Assembly (NCBI RefSeq): GCF_945906775.1
Contig: NZ_CAMDRE010000001.1
Span: 2,108,001 to 2,172,000, forward strand
DNA from: Citrobacter sp. Marseille-Q6884
GTDB taxonomy: Bacteria > Pseudomonadota > Gammaproteobacteria > Enterobacterales > Enterobacteriaceae
DNA: 64,000 nt
Direction of reading: 5' to 3'
The first letter of the stretch is position 1, and each line of letters starts with the position of its first letter. A model generated the notes under the pieces. The model was not told the origin of the DNA and searched no databases. It was given only the letters and a program-made list of their open reading frames with translations. The position numbers were made by a program, and so were the translations under genes. Shown here piece by piece: positions 31,385-40,027 of the stretch.

Positions 31385-32079
31385 AGTATACAAACCCTTT
31401 CTGCAGCTTATTTAAATATAAGCCTTTTTTAATAATTTTCCCTGGTGTTGTGTCGATTAATGCAAGTTTAAAATGTTACATTTATGATAGATATATTCTG
31501 GTGTGTATACAGGTGTATTATGACAGAAGCGTAGAGCATAACAAAGAGGCTGCTATATACAAAAATGAACATTTAAAAATACATATCGATACAGATTTGC
31601 TTATTTTTGCGAATGTTGAAAATTTCAAGGGAAAGGCATTTTTTAGTTATTCACACTATCGTTTTCTATTTTTTCAATAATTTGATGTTTTGATAATGGT
31701 CCTTGTATTCATTAACAATGTGCTGTTGATGACTAAATTACAATGAAGACAGGGTATTGACTGGTGCAGGGTAGTGCCGCATTTATTTAAAGTATATTTT
31801 TGCATATTGCAAAATTTAAAATGAAATCTTGGATAAGTTATTAAAATATTTTAAATAGCATCGAAATGAGTACTTATGAGATTGATTTTTAATTCATTTT
31901 TATATCCTCAAATCTCCGGGATAGATCTGGATCACATTGTTGTTAATATTCGAAGGTGCCTTGAAACTTATTATTGAAAGTGAATGTGCGCATAAAATAA
32001 TAATGATTTGTCATTGATGTTTTTGATTGTTTGAAAATGACTTAATAAGCCCGCTAATAAAATTATAAGGACTACAATA
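31385..32079. promoter_or_regulatory. AT-rich region upstream of the porin gene
   Basis: About 695 bases with no supported gene (a 76-codon frame at 31450 has no start site or family features). The sequence is strongly AT-rich with A/T runs, typical of H-NS-bound regulatory DNA. AAGGACTACA at 32068 is the porin ribosome site. A palindromic TTGTTGTTAATATTC stretch near 31938 and TAAAATAATAATG near 31994 may be promoter parts; I cannot assign them. Confidence 0.5.
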
Positions 32080-33156
32080 ATGAAACTTAAGTTAGTTGCA
32101 GTGGCAGTGACTACTTTGTTGGCAGCAGGCGCGGTAAATGCGGCTGAAATTTATAACAAAGACGGTAATAAGTTGGATCTATACGGAAAAGTGGATGTTA
32201 AGCACTATTTCACCGATAACGCTGATGAAGACGGCGATCAATCTTATGTCCGTATGGGCTTCAAAGGTGAAACGCAGATCAACGACCAACTCACTGGTTT
32301 TGGTCGGTTTGAACATCAATTCAATGGTTCTAATGCTGAAAACCAGGGGACCTCTGGCGATAAAACCCGTCTGGCTTTCGCAGGCCTGAAATTTGCTGAA
32401 TATGGCTCTCTGGATTACGGGCGTAACTACGGCGTAGCGTATGACATCGGCGCATGGACTGACGTCCTGCCTGAGTTCGGTGGTGATACCTGGACCCAGC
32501 CTGATGGATTTATGACACACCGTACTACCGGAGTTGCAACCTACCGTAACACCGACTTTTTCGGTCTGGTTGAGGGCCTGAACATCGCCGCTCAATACCA
32601 GGGTAAAAACAATGACCGTAATATTAATAGATCAAACGGCGACGGCTTTGGCTTATCGTCTACCTATGAGTATGAAGGTTTTGGCGTAGGGGCTACCTAT
32701 ACAAAATCTGACCGTACTGATGAGCAAGTCAATGGTGGTGGCAATCTGTTCGCGACGGGTGACAATGCTGAATTGTGGGCTGCTGGTCTAAAATATGATG
32801 CTAACAACATCTATCTGGCCACGACATATTCTGAAACCTCTAACATGACCCGTTTTGGTGATGTTGGTGGTATTGCGAACAAAACTGAAAACTTTGAAGC
32901 CGTCGCTCAGTATCTGTTTGACTTCGGTTTACAACCCTCTCTCGCATATCTGAAATCCAAAGGTAAAGGTTTGGGTTCCTATGGCGATCAGGATCTGGTG
33001 GAATATGTTGATGTCGGCGCAACTTATTACTTCAACAAAAATATGTCTACCTATGTTGATTATAAAATCAACCTGCTGGATGACAACAACTTTACCAAAA
33101 ATGCGTCAATCAGTACTGACGATATCGTCGCAGTTGGCATGACTTATCAGTTCTAA
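32080..33156 (+). CDS. General porin of the OmpC/OmpF family
   Basis: A 358-residue outer-membrane trimeric porin. A 21-residue signal peptide (LKLVAVAVTTLLAAGAVNA) precedes AEIYNKDGNKLDLYGKVDVK; loop 3 carries the PEFGGD motif, and the chain ends in the assembly signal TYQF with terminal Phe. It is a 16-strand barrel for small solutes. It is neither PhoE nor a perfect OmpC; it resembles the OmpS/OmpN-type accessory porins. It stands alone with a long AT-rich upstream region and its own terminator. The Crp-like regulator on the other side of that region is the nearest candidate controller. Confidence 0.95.
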   Translation: MKLKLVAVAVTTLLAAGAVNAAEIYNKDGNKLDLYGKVDVKHYFTDNADEDGDQSYVRMGFKGETQINDQLTGFGRFEHQFNGSNAENQGTSGDKTRLAFAGLKFAEYGSLDYGRNYGVAYDIGAWTDVLPEFGGDTWTQPDGFMTHRTTGVATYRNTDFFGLVEGLNIAAQYQGKNNDRNINRSNGDGFGLSSTYEYEGFGVGATYTKSDRTDEQVNGGGNLFATGDNAELWAAGLKYDANNIYLATTYSETSNMTRFGDVGGIANKTENFEAVAQYLFDFGLQPSLAYLKSKGKGLGSYGDQDLVEYVDVGATYYFNKNMSTYVDYKINLLDDNNFTKNASISTDDIVAVGMTYQF

Positions 33157-33175
33157 TCTGAATTGATTTCTAAAA

Positions 33176-33200
33176 AGCCAACTCATTATGAGTTGGCTTC
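33176..33200 (+). terminator. Terminator after the porin gene
   Basis: AGCCAACTC ATTAT GAGTTGGCT forms a perfect 9-base stem 19 bases after the porin stop, followed by a short T-containing stretch. Confidence 0.75.
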
Positions 33201-33235
33201 AATGCAAAGATTTAAATCTCCTGAGAGAATACTTC

Positions 33236-33676
33236 ATGCAAACGTTCACAGGGCGATGCCTGTGCGGTCAGAGTCATATTACCGTTAACGTTCAGAGGCT
33301 TGATGTTTATGCCTGTCACTGCACGTTGTGTCAAAAATGGTCTGGTGGCATTGCAATGTATTTGGAAGCGTGTGGGCAACCATTAATCGCCGAACACATG
33401 CCAGAACCGGGTATTTTCTCTTCTTCTCTGCATGGTGAACGTTGTTTCTGCTCCGTATGTGGAAGCCCCTTATGGTTTCACCTGGTCAATTCTGACTATT
33501 ACTTTATTCCGTGGACGATCCTTGAATTGAATGAAAGCGAGAGACGTCGCCTGGTGTTAGCTGCCGAAATCTACATAGAAACACAGCCAGCTTTCTGGAA
33601 GCTCACGGGGCAATACGCGCGCCTGAGTGGCACAGAGGTTGAAGTAATGGATTCCCTTGGCCAGTTAGCGCATTGA
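33236..33676 (+). CDS. GFA-family zinc protein
   Basis: A 146-residue protein of the glutathione-dependent formaldehyde-activating enzyme (GFA/CENP-V) family. Zinc-binding cysteines are seen in GRCLCGQ (residues 7-13), YACHCTLCQKWSGG (about 27-40) and FCSVCGSPLWF (about 72-82). Members bind glutathione or small thiols; most, including this one, have no proven substrate. ATG 33236 lies shortly downstream of CTGAGAGAA; the frame is open to 33188 but that part overlaps the porin terminator. Single gene. Confidence 0.9.
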   Translation: MQTFTGRCLCGQSHITVNVQRLDVYACHCTLCQKWSGGIAMYLEACGQPLIAEHMPEPGIFSSSLHGERCFCSVCGSPLWFHLVNSDYYFIPWTILELNESERRRLVLAAEIYIETQPAFWKLTGQYARLSGTEVEVMDSLGQLAH

Positions 33677-34536
33677 ATCGGCGCTGATACTCCAGATACT
33701 TTGAGCCCGCTGTTCCGGTAAAATCGTTGACCGTGATATCTCTGTGTGAGCTCAGGCTGATATCCCTGCCAGACATCCACGCTACCGCACGGCAGTGTCG
33801 GTTCAGGACACTGCCGACGCATTTAGGACGATCGACACCAGGGATCGAAAATTAACAACCAAAAACGGTGTTCGTTTTCGGATGGAGATATTTATTTAAA
33901 ATTCGCGCGGAGTATTAACCAGCTGAGTGCTTTATTTCAATAGCAAGGGCAGAACAGAGAAGAGACGTTTGTTAGCTTATTATTTTTGGATATGCAGAGA
34001 AAACGCTTTGATTGTACTGAATATGGGTTTTGTAGGGGGTGGAATGTGCGTGGAATATAAAAATAATCAGAGGGTTGGGCAATGTTGTGTATTTTTATGA
34101 TATAAATCAAAACAGTGCTGCGAGCCCTGATGAAAACACGCATTGTGCATTAAATGAAAATGTTGAGTGATATCGGTTAGTTTATGCAATCACATTTATT
34201 GCGAGTATAAAATAAAAATTCACAAATATGCAATTATTAATGCAATGAGCAATATCGATATTAATTAAATAATTGCGGCATCGATTAACTGCCGTAATGT
34301 GGATACTTATTCGGTGTGGGGAATAACATGATGGCGGCCGACAATATGATCATCGTACCGCCGGTGTGCAAGGGAGCCACGCCGTATTGCAGGCATCCCC
34401 GTACCCGTTCTGATGGATTGACCAACAATGTAGACTTACCGGCATACTCTGACTTCTGACTAAAGTTATGCCGGTACGCTTTCACCACGCGACACAATGA
34501 CTAACGCCTGGCTAAAGGTGGTCAATCCAACCAGAA
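33677..34536. other. Region without a supported gene
   Basis: About 860 bases. A perfect stem GGCAGTGTC/GACACTGCC at 33791-33815 is the only clear structure. The following 400 bases are AT-rich. In E. coli the gene for acid phosphatase AppA follows appX, but no AppA motif (RHGVRAP, HDTN) can be read on either strand here, so appA appears to be missing rather than decayed. Short frames at 33571 and 34285 on the minus strand have no family features. Confidence 0.6.
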
Positions 34537-34626
34537 CTATTTCTGCCGGGACTCAAGCCAGACCAGCGCCAGCGTGGAGAGTGAACACATCACCACAATG
34601 CCGACAAACCAAAACAGATACCACAT
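34537..34626 (-). CDS. appX: Cytochrome bd-II small subunit
   Basis: A 29-residue single-helix membrane peptide, MWYLFWFVGIVVMCSLSTLA, then LVWLESRQK, matching AppX/CbdX (YccB) of E. coli and similar to CydX of cytochrome bd-I. It stabilises the oxidase. Start ATG 34626 has a strong AAGGAGGAG site, and it lies 13 bases after appB. Confidence 0.95.
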   Translation of the reverse strand: MWYLFWFVGIVVMCSLSTLALVWLESRQK

Positions 34627-34639
34627 CGTCCTCTCCTCC

Positions 34640-35776
34640 TTAGTAAAGTTCGTGATTGTGGCGACGGATCGTTTCTACATTGATTCGCCCCAGCATCTTG
34701 TAATAACTCCACAAGGTATAAAGCAGAACAATCGGTAGAAAAATCAGCACAATAACCAGCATGATGCTGAGCGTCATCTGGCTCGAGGTACTGTCCCACA
34801 CCGTCAGGCTGGAGAGCGGATGCAGGCTTGAAGGCATCACAAACGGGAACAGGGTTATTCCGGCGGTGAAGATGACGCAGGCCTGGGTCAGTGAAGCCAA
34901 TAGAAATCCCCAAACGGCGCGACGTCGGGCGCAGGCATACAGTGCGAGCATCGGAAAAAGCATGCCAAGCAGCGGAATGATCAGCAGCAGAGGGGAATGA
35001 TAAAAGCGATCCATCCACGCGCCGGGCAGTATCGCGACCGCTTTTAATAGCGGGTTGGAAGGCCCATTAGGGTCCTGGCTGAGCAGCACAAAGCTATCAA
35101 TACCCGTCCATAACCAGTACCCGGCCAGCAGAAAACAGAGCACCACCAGCATTGCGCTACGTCTGGTGGCTGACAGTGCGCGCTGGCGAATAACACCGTC
35201 GGTTTTCAACTGCAGCCACACGCCCCCTTGCATAATGACCAGCATCAGACTTAATGCACCGCATAACAGCGCGAAGGGAGAGAGTAACTGCCAGAAAGTG
35301 CCGGTGTATTGCACATGCAGTTGCGGCGTAAAGACAAAAGGCACACCCAAAAACAGGTTGCCGAATGCGATGCCGAAGATAACCGGAGGCACCACACTGC
35401 CGATCACCAACCCGGTGTCCCACATGGCGCGCCAACGTGCACTGGCTATTTTACCGCGATAGTCAAAGGCCAACGGACGGAAGAAGAGGGCGCATAGCAC
35501 CAGGATCATCGCCACATAAAACCCCGAAAATGCGGCGGCATAGACCCGAGGCCAGGCGGCGAATAATGCGCCACCCGCAAGAATCAGCCACACCTGATTA
35601 CCTTCCCAGTGCGCACCGACACTGTTGATTAACACCCGGCGCTCATCATCGTTGCGCGCGATCAGCGGTAACAGGCAGCCGACCCCCATATCAAACCCAT
35701 CAGTGACCATAAATGCCACCAGAATGATGCCAATCAGCAGCCACCAAATGAACCGCAACGTTTCATAATCCAACAT
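34640..35776 (-). CDS. appB: Cytochrome bd-II ubiquinol oxidase subunit II
   Basis: A 378-residue inner-membrane protein of the CydB family: MLDYETLRFIWWLLIGIILV, DGFDMGVGCLLPLIARNDDE (about 27-46), NSVGAHWEGNQVW (about 51-63), and about eight helices. With AppC it forms the high-affinity quinol oxidase that reduces oxygen to water. Length equals E. coli AppB. It starts 20 bases after the appC stop. The hya operon upstream supplies quinol electrons from hydrogen. Confidence 0.97.
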   Translation of the reverse strand: MLDYETLRFIWWLLIGIILVAFMVTDGFDMGVGCLLPLIARNDDERRVLINSVGAHWEGNQVWLILAGGALFAAWPRVYAAAFSGFYVAMILVLCALFFRPLAFDYRGKIASARWRAMWDTGLVIGSVVPPVIFGIAFGNLFLGVPFVFTPQLHVQYTGTFWQLLSPFALLCGALSLMLVIMQGGVWLQLKTDGVIRQRALSATRRSAMLVVLCFLLAGYWLWTGIDSFVLLSQDPNGPSNPLLKAVAILPGAWMDRFYHSPLLLIIPLLGMLFPMLALYACARRRAVWGFLLASLTQACVIFTAGITLFPFVMPSSLHPLSSLTVWDSTSSQMTLSIMLVIVLIFLPIVLLYTLWSYYKMLGRINVETIRRHNHELY

Positions 35777-35796
35777 GATTGTCTCCTTTATCCCTG

Positions 35797-37332
35797 TTAT
35801 TGCGCGGGTTGTTGACGCTGCAGCGTATCGGGGCCAAGACGCGCGTATTTCTGCATCAGGTAGACCTCCGCAATTAAGAACAGCGTGTAAAGCGTCAGGA
35901 TCAGCCCCATGGAGAAGGCCAGTTGGCCCACGGTCAGCGCGGAGTGAGCGTACCAGGTCGGCAAAATATCCTGAATGGCCCAGGGCTGGCGGCCAAACTC
36001 GGTCATAAACCAGCCGGCTTCAATGGCAATCCAGGGGAGCGGCAGGCTCCACAGCGTCATGCGCAGTACCCAGCGATGTTGATCGATACGCATGCGTAAG
36101 GTCTGGATCAACGCAATCGCCATCACCAGCAGCAGCACTGAACCGCATCCCACCATGATGCGGAAACTCCAGAACACAGGCGCCACGTGTGGGATCGCGC
36201 CGCGCTGCGCGGCCTGGTATTGATCTGGCGTGACATGGTTCATATCCGGTGCGTAGTTCGCCAGCAGGATGCCGTAGCCCAGATCGTTTTCCACGGAATG
36301 AAACGCTTTCAGCACCTGAGGTGAACGGTTACCCCTGGCGATTTCCTGCATCAGCAGCCATGCAATCCGACCCCGTTGCAGGCGGGGTAACGCGTCCGCC
36401 ATCAGGTTCTTCAGCCCTGGAACCGGCGTGTCCAGCGAGTGGGTCGCCAGAATCCCCAGCAGAGCAGGTATCTTCACGGAAAAGGCGTTACGTTCTTGCG
36501 CCTGCAGTGGCCAGGCGATCACATGAAAGGGCGCGGGTGCAGGCTCGGTTTGCCACTCGCCTTCCATTGCAGCCAGTTTTACGGGCTGCAGTTGGGCGAC
36601 CTCATAGGCTGAACTGTCGCCCAGTTGTAGGGTGCCGAGGATCGCCAGCGTGCCGAAGACGGACCCCACGGCGAAAGAGCGCAGGGCGAACTCGCGATCA
36701 CGACCACGCAGCAGATACCAGGCGCTGATGGACATAATAAACATGGCGCCGGTGACATAACCGGACATCACCGTATGCACAAATTTCACCTGGCTGACGG
36801 GGTTAAAGACCAGCTCGCTAAAGCTGCTCATCTCCATGCGCAGAGTATCGATATTAAAGTGAGCGCCTGTTGGATATTGCATCCAGCCGTTGGCATTGAG
36901 GATCCACAGCGCTGAGATATTCGAGCCAAAGGCCACCAGCCAGGTGACCAGCAGGTGCTGATACTTGTTTAAGCGCTGCCAACCGAAAAAGAACAGCCCC
37001 ACGAAGGTGGATTCAAGGAAGAAGGCCAGCAAGGCTTCCATCGCCAGGGGCGCGCCGAAAATATCGCCCACATAGTTGGAATAGAGCGACCAGTTAGTCC
37101 CGAACTGAAACTCCATGGTCAGGCCGGTTGCTACGCCAAGCGCAAAGTTGATGCCGAATAGCTTCCCCCAGAAACGCGTCATATCGCGGTAGATTGTTTT
37201 GCCCGTCACCACGTAAATGGTTTCCATGATGGCCAGCAAAAAAATCAACCCCAGCGTCAGGGGAACAAACAGGAAATGATAAAGCGCGGTCAGCGCAAAC
37301 TGCCAGCGCGATAAGTCAATGACATCCCACAT
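35797..37332 (-). CDS. appC: Cytochrome bd-II ubiquinol oxidase subunit I
   Basis: A 511-residue heme-bearing subunit (CydA family). It starts MWDVIDLSRWQFALTALYHF (heme ligand His in the first helix), has a quinol-binding Q-loop about residues 250-330 and the conserved AGWFMTEFGRQPWAIQ near residue 440. I chose ATG 37332, which has AGGAG upstream and the conserved start; the frame is open 47 codons further, into a hairpin at 37391-37421. First gene of appCBX, separated from hyaF by about 100 bases. In E. coli the operon is induced by AppY, low oxygen and starvation. Confidence 0.97.
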   Translation of the reverse strand: MWDVIDLSRWQFALTALYHFLFVPLTLGLIFLLAIMETIYVVTGKTIYRDMTRFWGKLFGINFALGVATGLTMEFQFGTNWSLYSNYVGDIFGAPLAMEALLAFFLESTFVGLFFFGWQRLNKYQHLLVTWLVAFGSNISALWILNANGWMQYPTGAHFNIDTLRMEMSSFSELVFNPVSQVKFVHTVMSGYVTGAMFIMSISAWYLLRGRDREFALRSFAVGSVFGTLAILGTLQLGDSSAYEVAQLQPVKLAAMEGEWQTEPAPAPFHVIAWPLQAQERNAFSVKIPALLGILATHSLDTPVPGLKNLMADALPRLQRGRIAWLLMQEIARGNRSPQVLKAFHSVENDLGYGILLANYAPDMNHVTPDQYQAAQRGAIPHVAPVFWSFRIMVGCGSVLLLVMAIALIQTLRMRIDQHRWVLRMTLWSLPLPWIAIEAGWFMTEFGRQPWAIQDILPTWYAHSALTVGQLAFSMGLILTLYTLFLIAEVYLMQKYARLGPDTLQRQQPAQ

Positions 37333-37390
37333 GCGAACTCCTGTAGGCAATAAGAAAGTGAATAGAAACGATGGAAAAGACAAACTGCGC

Positions 37391-37421
37391 CAGACCCGCG
37401 ACGGATAACGCGGCGGGTCTG
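37391..37421 (-). terminator. Hairpin between hyaF and appC
   Basis: CAGACCCGC and GCGGGTCTG form a 9-base GC-rich stem across a 13-base loop in the intergenic gap. There is no clear T-run, so it may attenuate or protect the transcript rather than stop it fully. Confidence 0.5.
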
Positions 37422-37432
37422 TATCGCGATGT

Positions 37433-38290
37433 TTAAGGGTGAGGGCTCCCTTCCAGCCAGCCGCAGACTTCATTCAGGCGCTGGAGCGAGTCGAGCAGAT
37501 CTTCCGGCGCGGCCAGCACCAGCTCAGGCAAGCAACAGATCTCGTAGCTATCGAGCAGAACCCCCTTTAGCGTATCCAGACAGCGGACATGCCAGACATG
37601 GCGTAACGCCGTGGAATCGATTTGGCTCTCGCCGTAACCGAGAGTGCGGATCTGGATGTGACCCGGACCGCACAGCCGCGCGAGGAACAGGCGATCCGCG
37701 TCGCTAATCGGAAGTTGGGTGAGGTTGATGCTATGGGGAAGCGTGGCCGGGTCGCGCACGTGCGCCAGTAACTCCTGAGCCAGCGTCAGGCCGTTCATCA
37801 ACCCGTCGATTGGCGGTGGCAGCAGGGTATCGTCCGGTAGCGTATTGAGCGTTGCCGCCTGCCAGAGTGCCCGTGGCGCACTGCCGGCTTCCAGATGTTC
37901 CTGCCATTGCCCCTTGTCATTCTGACTACGTACTCGCCAGATACCGCAGAAAATCGACTCCTGTATCTCGCTCGCTCTGCCGTCAGGGTGCTGAATACGC
38001 ACAGACACTTCGCCTTCACCCAGCAGAGTATTGAGAAACATGAGATCGTCGGCATTAAGCGTGGCTAAATCCCATCCCAGCACGTCCTGTTTCACGGGAA
38101 TACGCCTTGTTAGCTGGTGGCGTACATCGGCTAACAAGGCCATCACCGCCGGACTGTGCGGGCAGTTTTCCAGTGACGCCATGCTGGGGTCGCTGTTGAC
38201 CTGGCAGGTGAGAGGTAAAGGATTCATGGCGAAACTGTCATCGCCAGGCTGCGTTCCTGGCCCCAGCAGATGAAAAAAGGTATCGCTCAT
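37433..38290 (-). CDS. hyaF: Hydrogenase-1 accessory protein HyaF
   Basis: A 285-residue cytoplasmic accessory protein of hydrogenase-1, same length as in E. coli. Two related halves can be seen: VLGWDLATLNADDLMFLNTL with EGEVSVRIQHPDG (about 70-105), and LTQLPISDADRLFLARLCGP with GHIQIRTLGYGESQ (about 195-230). It helps assembly of the large or iron-sulfur subunit; the exact step is not settled. Start overlaps the hyaE stop by four bases. Last gene of hyaABCDEF. Confidence 0.95.
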   Translation of the reverse strand: MSDTFFHLLGPGTQPGDDSFAMNPLPLTCQVNSDPSMASLENCPHSPAVMALLADVRHQLTRRIPVKQDVLGWDLATLNADDLMFLNTLLGEGEVSVRIQHPDGRASEIQESIFCGIWRVRSQNDKGQWQEHLEAGSAPRALWQAATLNTLPDDTLLPPPIDGLMNGLTLAQELLAHVRDPATLPHSINLTQLPISDADRLFLARLCGPGHIQIRTLGYGESQIDSTALRHVWHVRCLDTLKGVLLDSYEICCLPELVLAAPEDLLDSLQRLNEVCGWLEGSPHP

Positions 38291-38691
38291 CTTTCAGACT
38301 CCGGTGGAATGTGGCCTTCAACACAGGGACGCATCAGGGTGAGCAGATCAGCCCACGGGTGGATACCGTTGAGAATGCCGCGCAGCTCGCCGCCGACATA
38401 CACCAGCGTTGCCGGGAAACGAAATACGCCAAAACGATCGCCGATGGCCTCGCTTTGCTCGAGGTCAGCCATGGCGATTTGCCAGTTAAACCGGGGGAAC
38501 TCGCGGAGTAGCTCGGCAATCATCACAGGGTTATCGCTGACTTCCGGGGTACGGCGAGGATCGCTACTGAGCAGTACAACACCATCGCTAACACGGCTTG
38601 CCCAGCCGTCCAGTTCACAGGCGTTGAGCGGCTGCCAGCCGCGCGCCAGCATACGTTGCCACAGCGCAGAAAATGGATTGTCATTTAACAC
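38287..38691 (-). CDS. hyaE: Hydrogenase-1 chaperone HyaE
   Basis: A 134-residue thioredoxin-like chaperone that binds the twin-arginine signal of HyaA and holds it until assembly. The fold signature is FRFPATLVYVGGELRGILNG (about 87-106); the redox CxxC is absent, as in the family. I place the start at GTG 38691, with CTGGAGG ten bases upstream, giving the conserved NDNPFSALWQRMLARGW start and a length near the E. coli protein (132). The upstream frame (to 38778) overlaps hyaD. Confidence 0.93.
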   Translation of the reverse strand: MLNDNPFSALWQRMLARGWQPLNACELDGWASRVSDGVVLLSSDPRRTPEVSDNPVMIAELLREFPRFNWQIAMADLEQSEAIGDRFGVFRFPATLVYVGGELRGILNGIHPWADLLTLMRPCVEGHIPPESER

Positions 38692-38696
38692 GTCGC

Positions 38697-39278
38697 TTAT
38701 CCCTCCAGCGTCACGCGATACTGGCGAACACGGACACCTTCGTAGTTTTCCATCGACAGACACGCATAGTTCAGGCAACGCGCGTCGTCATTTGCCTGCG
38801 GCACCACGCCCCACGCGGCCAGTTGCGTCAGCGCGGCCTGTTCCGCCGCCGGGAGTTGGGCGCGGGCGAGGTCGGTCAGGCTACCGCCATAGTCGTCCAG
38901 CTGTACCGGTTGTAGCCCCACCAGCGCGATATGCGCGGGCAGATGACCGCGAATATCCGCCAGCGCAAGCACTTCGGAGAAACTGTTCTGGTGCAGACTC
39001 ATTTTTTTGGCGCTGAGGTAGCTGGGGACGTTTTCACCCGCATAGGTTTGCAGGGTGCCCGGCGCGAGTCCGTAGTCGATGGCGTCGAGCAACAGCAGAT
39101 GGCTGGCTTGCTCAACGTAGCCCAGAAGATTCAACCCCTGCGTGCCGCCGTCGACGATCTCCACGTAGTCCGGCCAGTGATAGTGGGCGTACAGGCGTTC
39201 GGCGACGCGAATGCCAAATCCTTCGTCTGCCCACAGCAGGTTGCCTAAGCCCATCACAATGACGTTTGGCTCACTCAT
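38697..39278 (-). CDS. hyaD: Hydrogenase-1 maturation endopeptidase
   Basis: A 193-residue nickel-dependent protease that cuts the C-terminal tail off HyaB after nickel insertion. Visible metal-site residues: Glu in NLLWADEGFGIRVAERL (about 13-29), Asp in LLLLDAIDYG (about 61-70), and His in KMSLHQNSFSEVLALADIRG (about 91-110). Overlaps hyaC by four bases. Acts only on hydrogenase-1 by known specificity. Confidence 0.97.
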   Translation of the reverse strand: MSEPNVIVMGLGNLLWADEGFGIRVAERLYAHYHWPDYVEIVDGGTQGLNLLGYVEQASHLLLLDAIDYGLAPGTLQTYAGENVPSYLSAKKMSLHQNSFSEVLALADIRGHLPAHIALVGLQPVQLDDYGGSLTDLARAQLPAAEQAALTQLAAWGVVPQANDDARCLNYACLSMENYEGVRVRQYRVTLEG

Positions 39279-40009
39279 GACGCCTCCTTGTCGTGCTGGT
39301 GTTTGGGAAATTTGTGGCTACGGTAGCCGTTGATCATGGTGGAGATGACGGTATCGTCAGACATGATGTCCTCGCGGATAGCCATATACACATGGCCTAT
39401 CACGAAGGCCGCGATAAGCCACATCCCAAACCGATGCCAGCTGTGGATATCGAGAGAGTTCCCGCCGGTCCAGTAAAAAAATTCCGTCACATAATGGAAG
39501 GGCGTAAAGATGGCGTACTGGCTATGCTCGCTGTATAAGGCGAAGCCGGTGAGGATCATAAAAACGGAGAGCAGGAAATAGCCGAACATCGCCGCCTGTG
39601 CGACGGGGTTATGCCCGATATCGTCCCCCGGTTTTTTCTCCAGAAACAGATACCAGCGCACGACCGAAAACGCGCCCCGCCACCAGCTACGACGCCAGAC
39701 AGGCACGATAAACAGTTCACGTGAATAGCGGTTACCCACGAAGGCCCAGTAAATACGCCCCAGCAGTATCACCGTGAACAGCATGGCGGCGGCAAAATGC
39801 ACCATCCGGATGTCGCCCATATAGAACAGATACGTGGCCTCGCCGCTGACCGACGGTAGCGGTCGGCCAATGAAATATCCGGTCACCATCAACACTAACA
39901 TGCAGCCTACCGTGAGCCAGTGCCACACGCGCACCGGCGCTTCAAACACATAGTGGCTGACGGCGGTATCACGCGCCTCCCCGACGCGTGGGAGTTGTTT
40001 TCCTGTCAT
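39275..40009 (-). CDS. hyaC: Hydrogenase-1 b-type cytochrome subunit
   Basis: A 244-residue inner-membrane diheme cytochrome b that anchors the hydrogenase and passes electrons to quinone. Four helices and heme ligands are visible: VRVWHWLTVGCMLVLMVTGY (His about 30), MVHFAAAMLFTVILLGRIYW (His about 71), DIHSWHRFGMWLIAAFVIGH (two His near 190) and VYMAIRED. It starts 18 bases after hyaB. Slightly longer than the E. coli protein at its N-terminus. Confidence 0.97.
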   Translation of the reverse strand: MTGKQLPRVGEARDTAVSHYVFEAPVRVWHWLTVGCMLVLMVTGYFIGRPLPSVSGEATYLFYMGDIRMVHFAAAMLFTVILLGRIYWAFVGNRYSRELFIVPVWRRSWWRGAFSVVRWYLFLEKKPGDDIGHNPVAQAAMFGYFLLSVFMILTGFALYSEHSQYAIFTPFHYVTEFFYWTGGNSLDIHSWHRFGMWLIAAFVIGHVYMAIREDIMSDDTVISTMINGYRSHKFPKHQHDKEAS

Positions 40010-40027
40010 TGTTTCTTTCCTTAGCGC

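Noticed and set aside
31450..31680. 76-codon frame upstream of the porin
   Set aside because: AT-rich random-looking translation, no ribosome site.
34285..34497. Minus-strand frame after appX as an appA remnant
   Set aside because: No RHGVRAP, HDTN or other acid phosphatase motif; no similarity to AppA visible.
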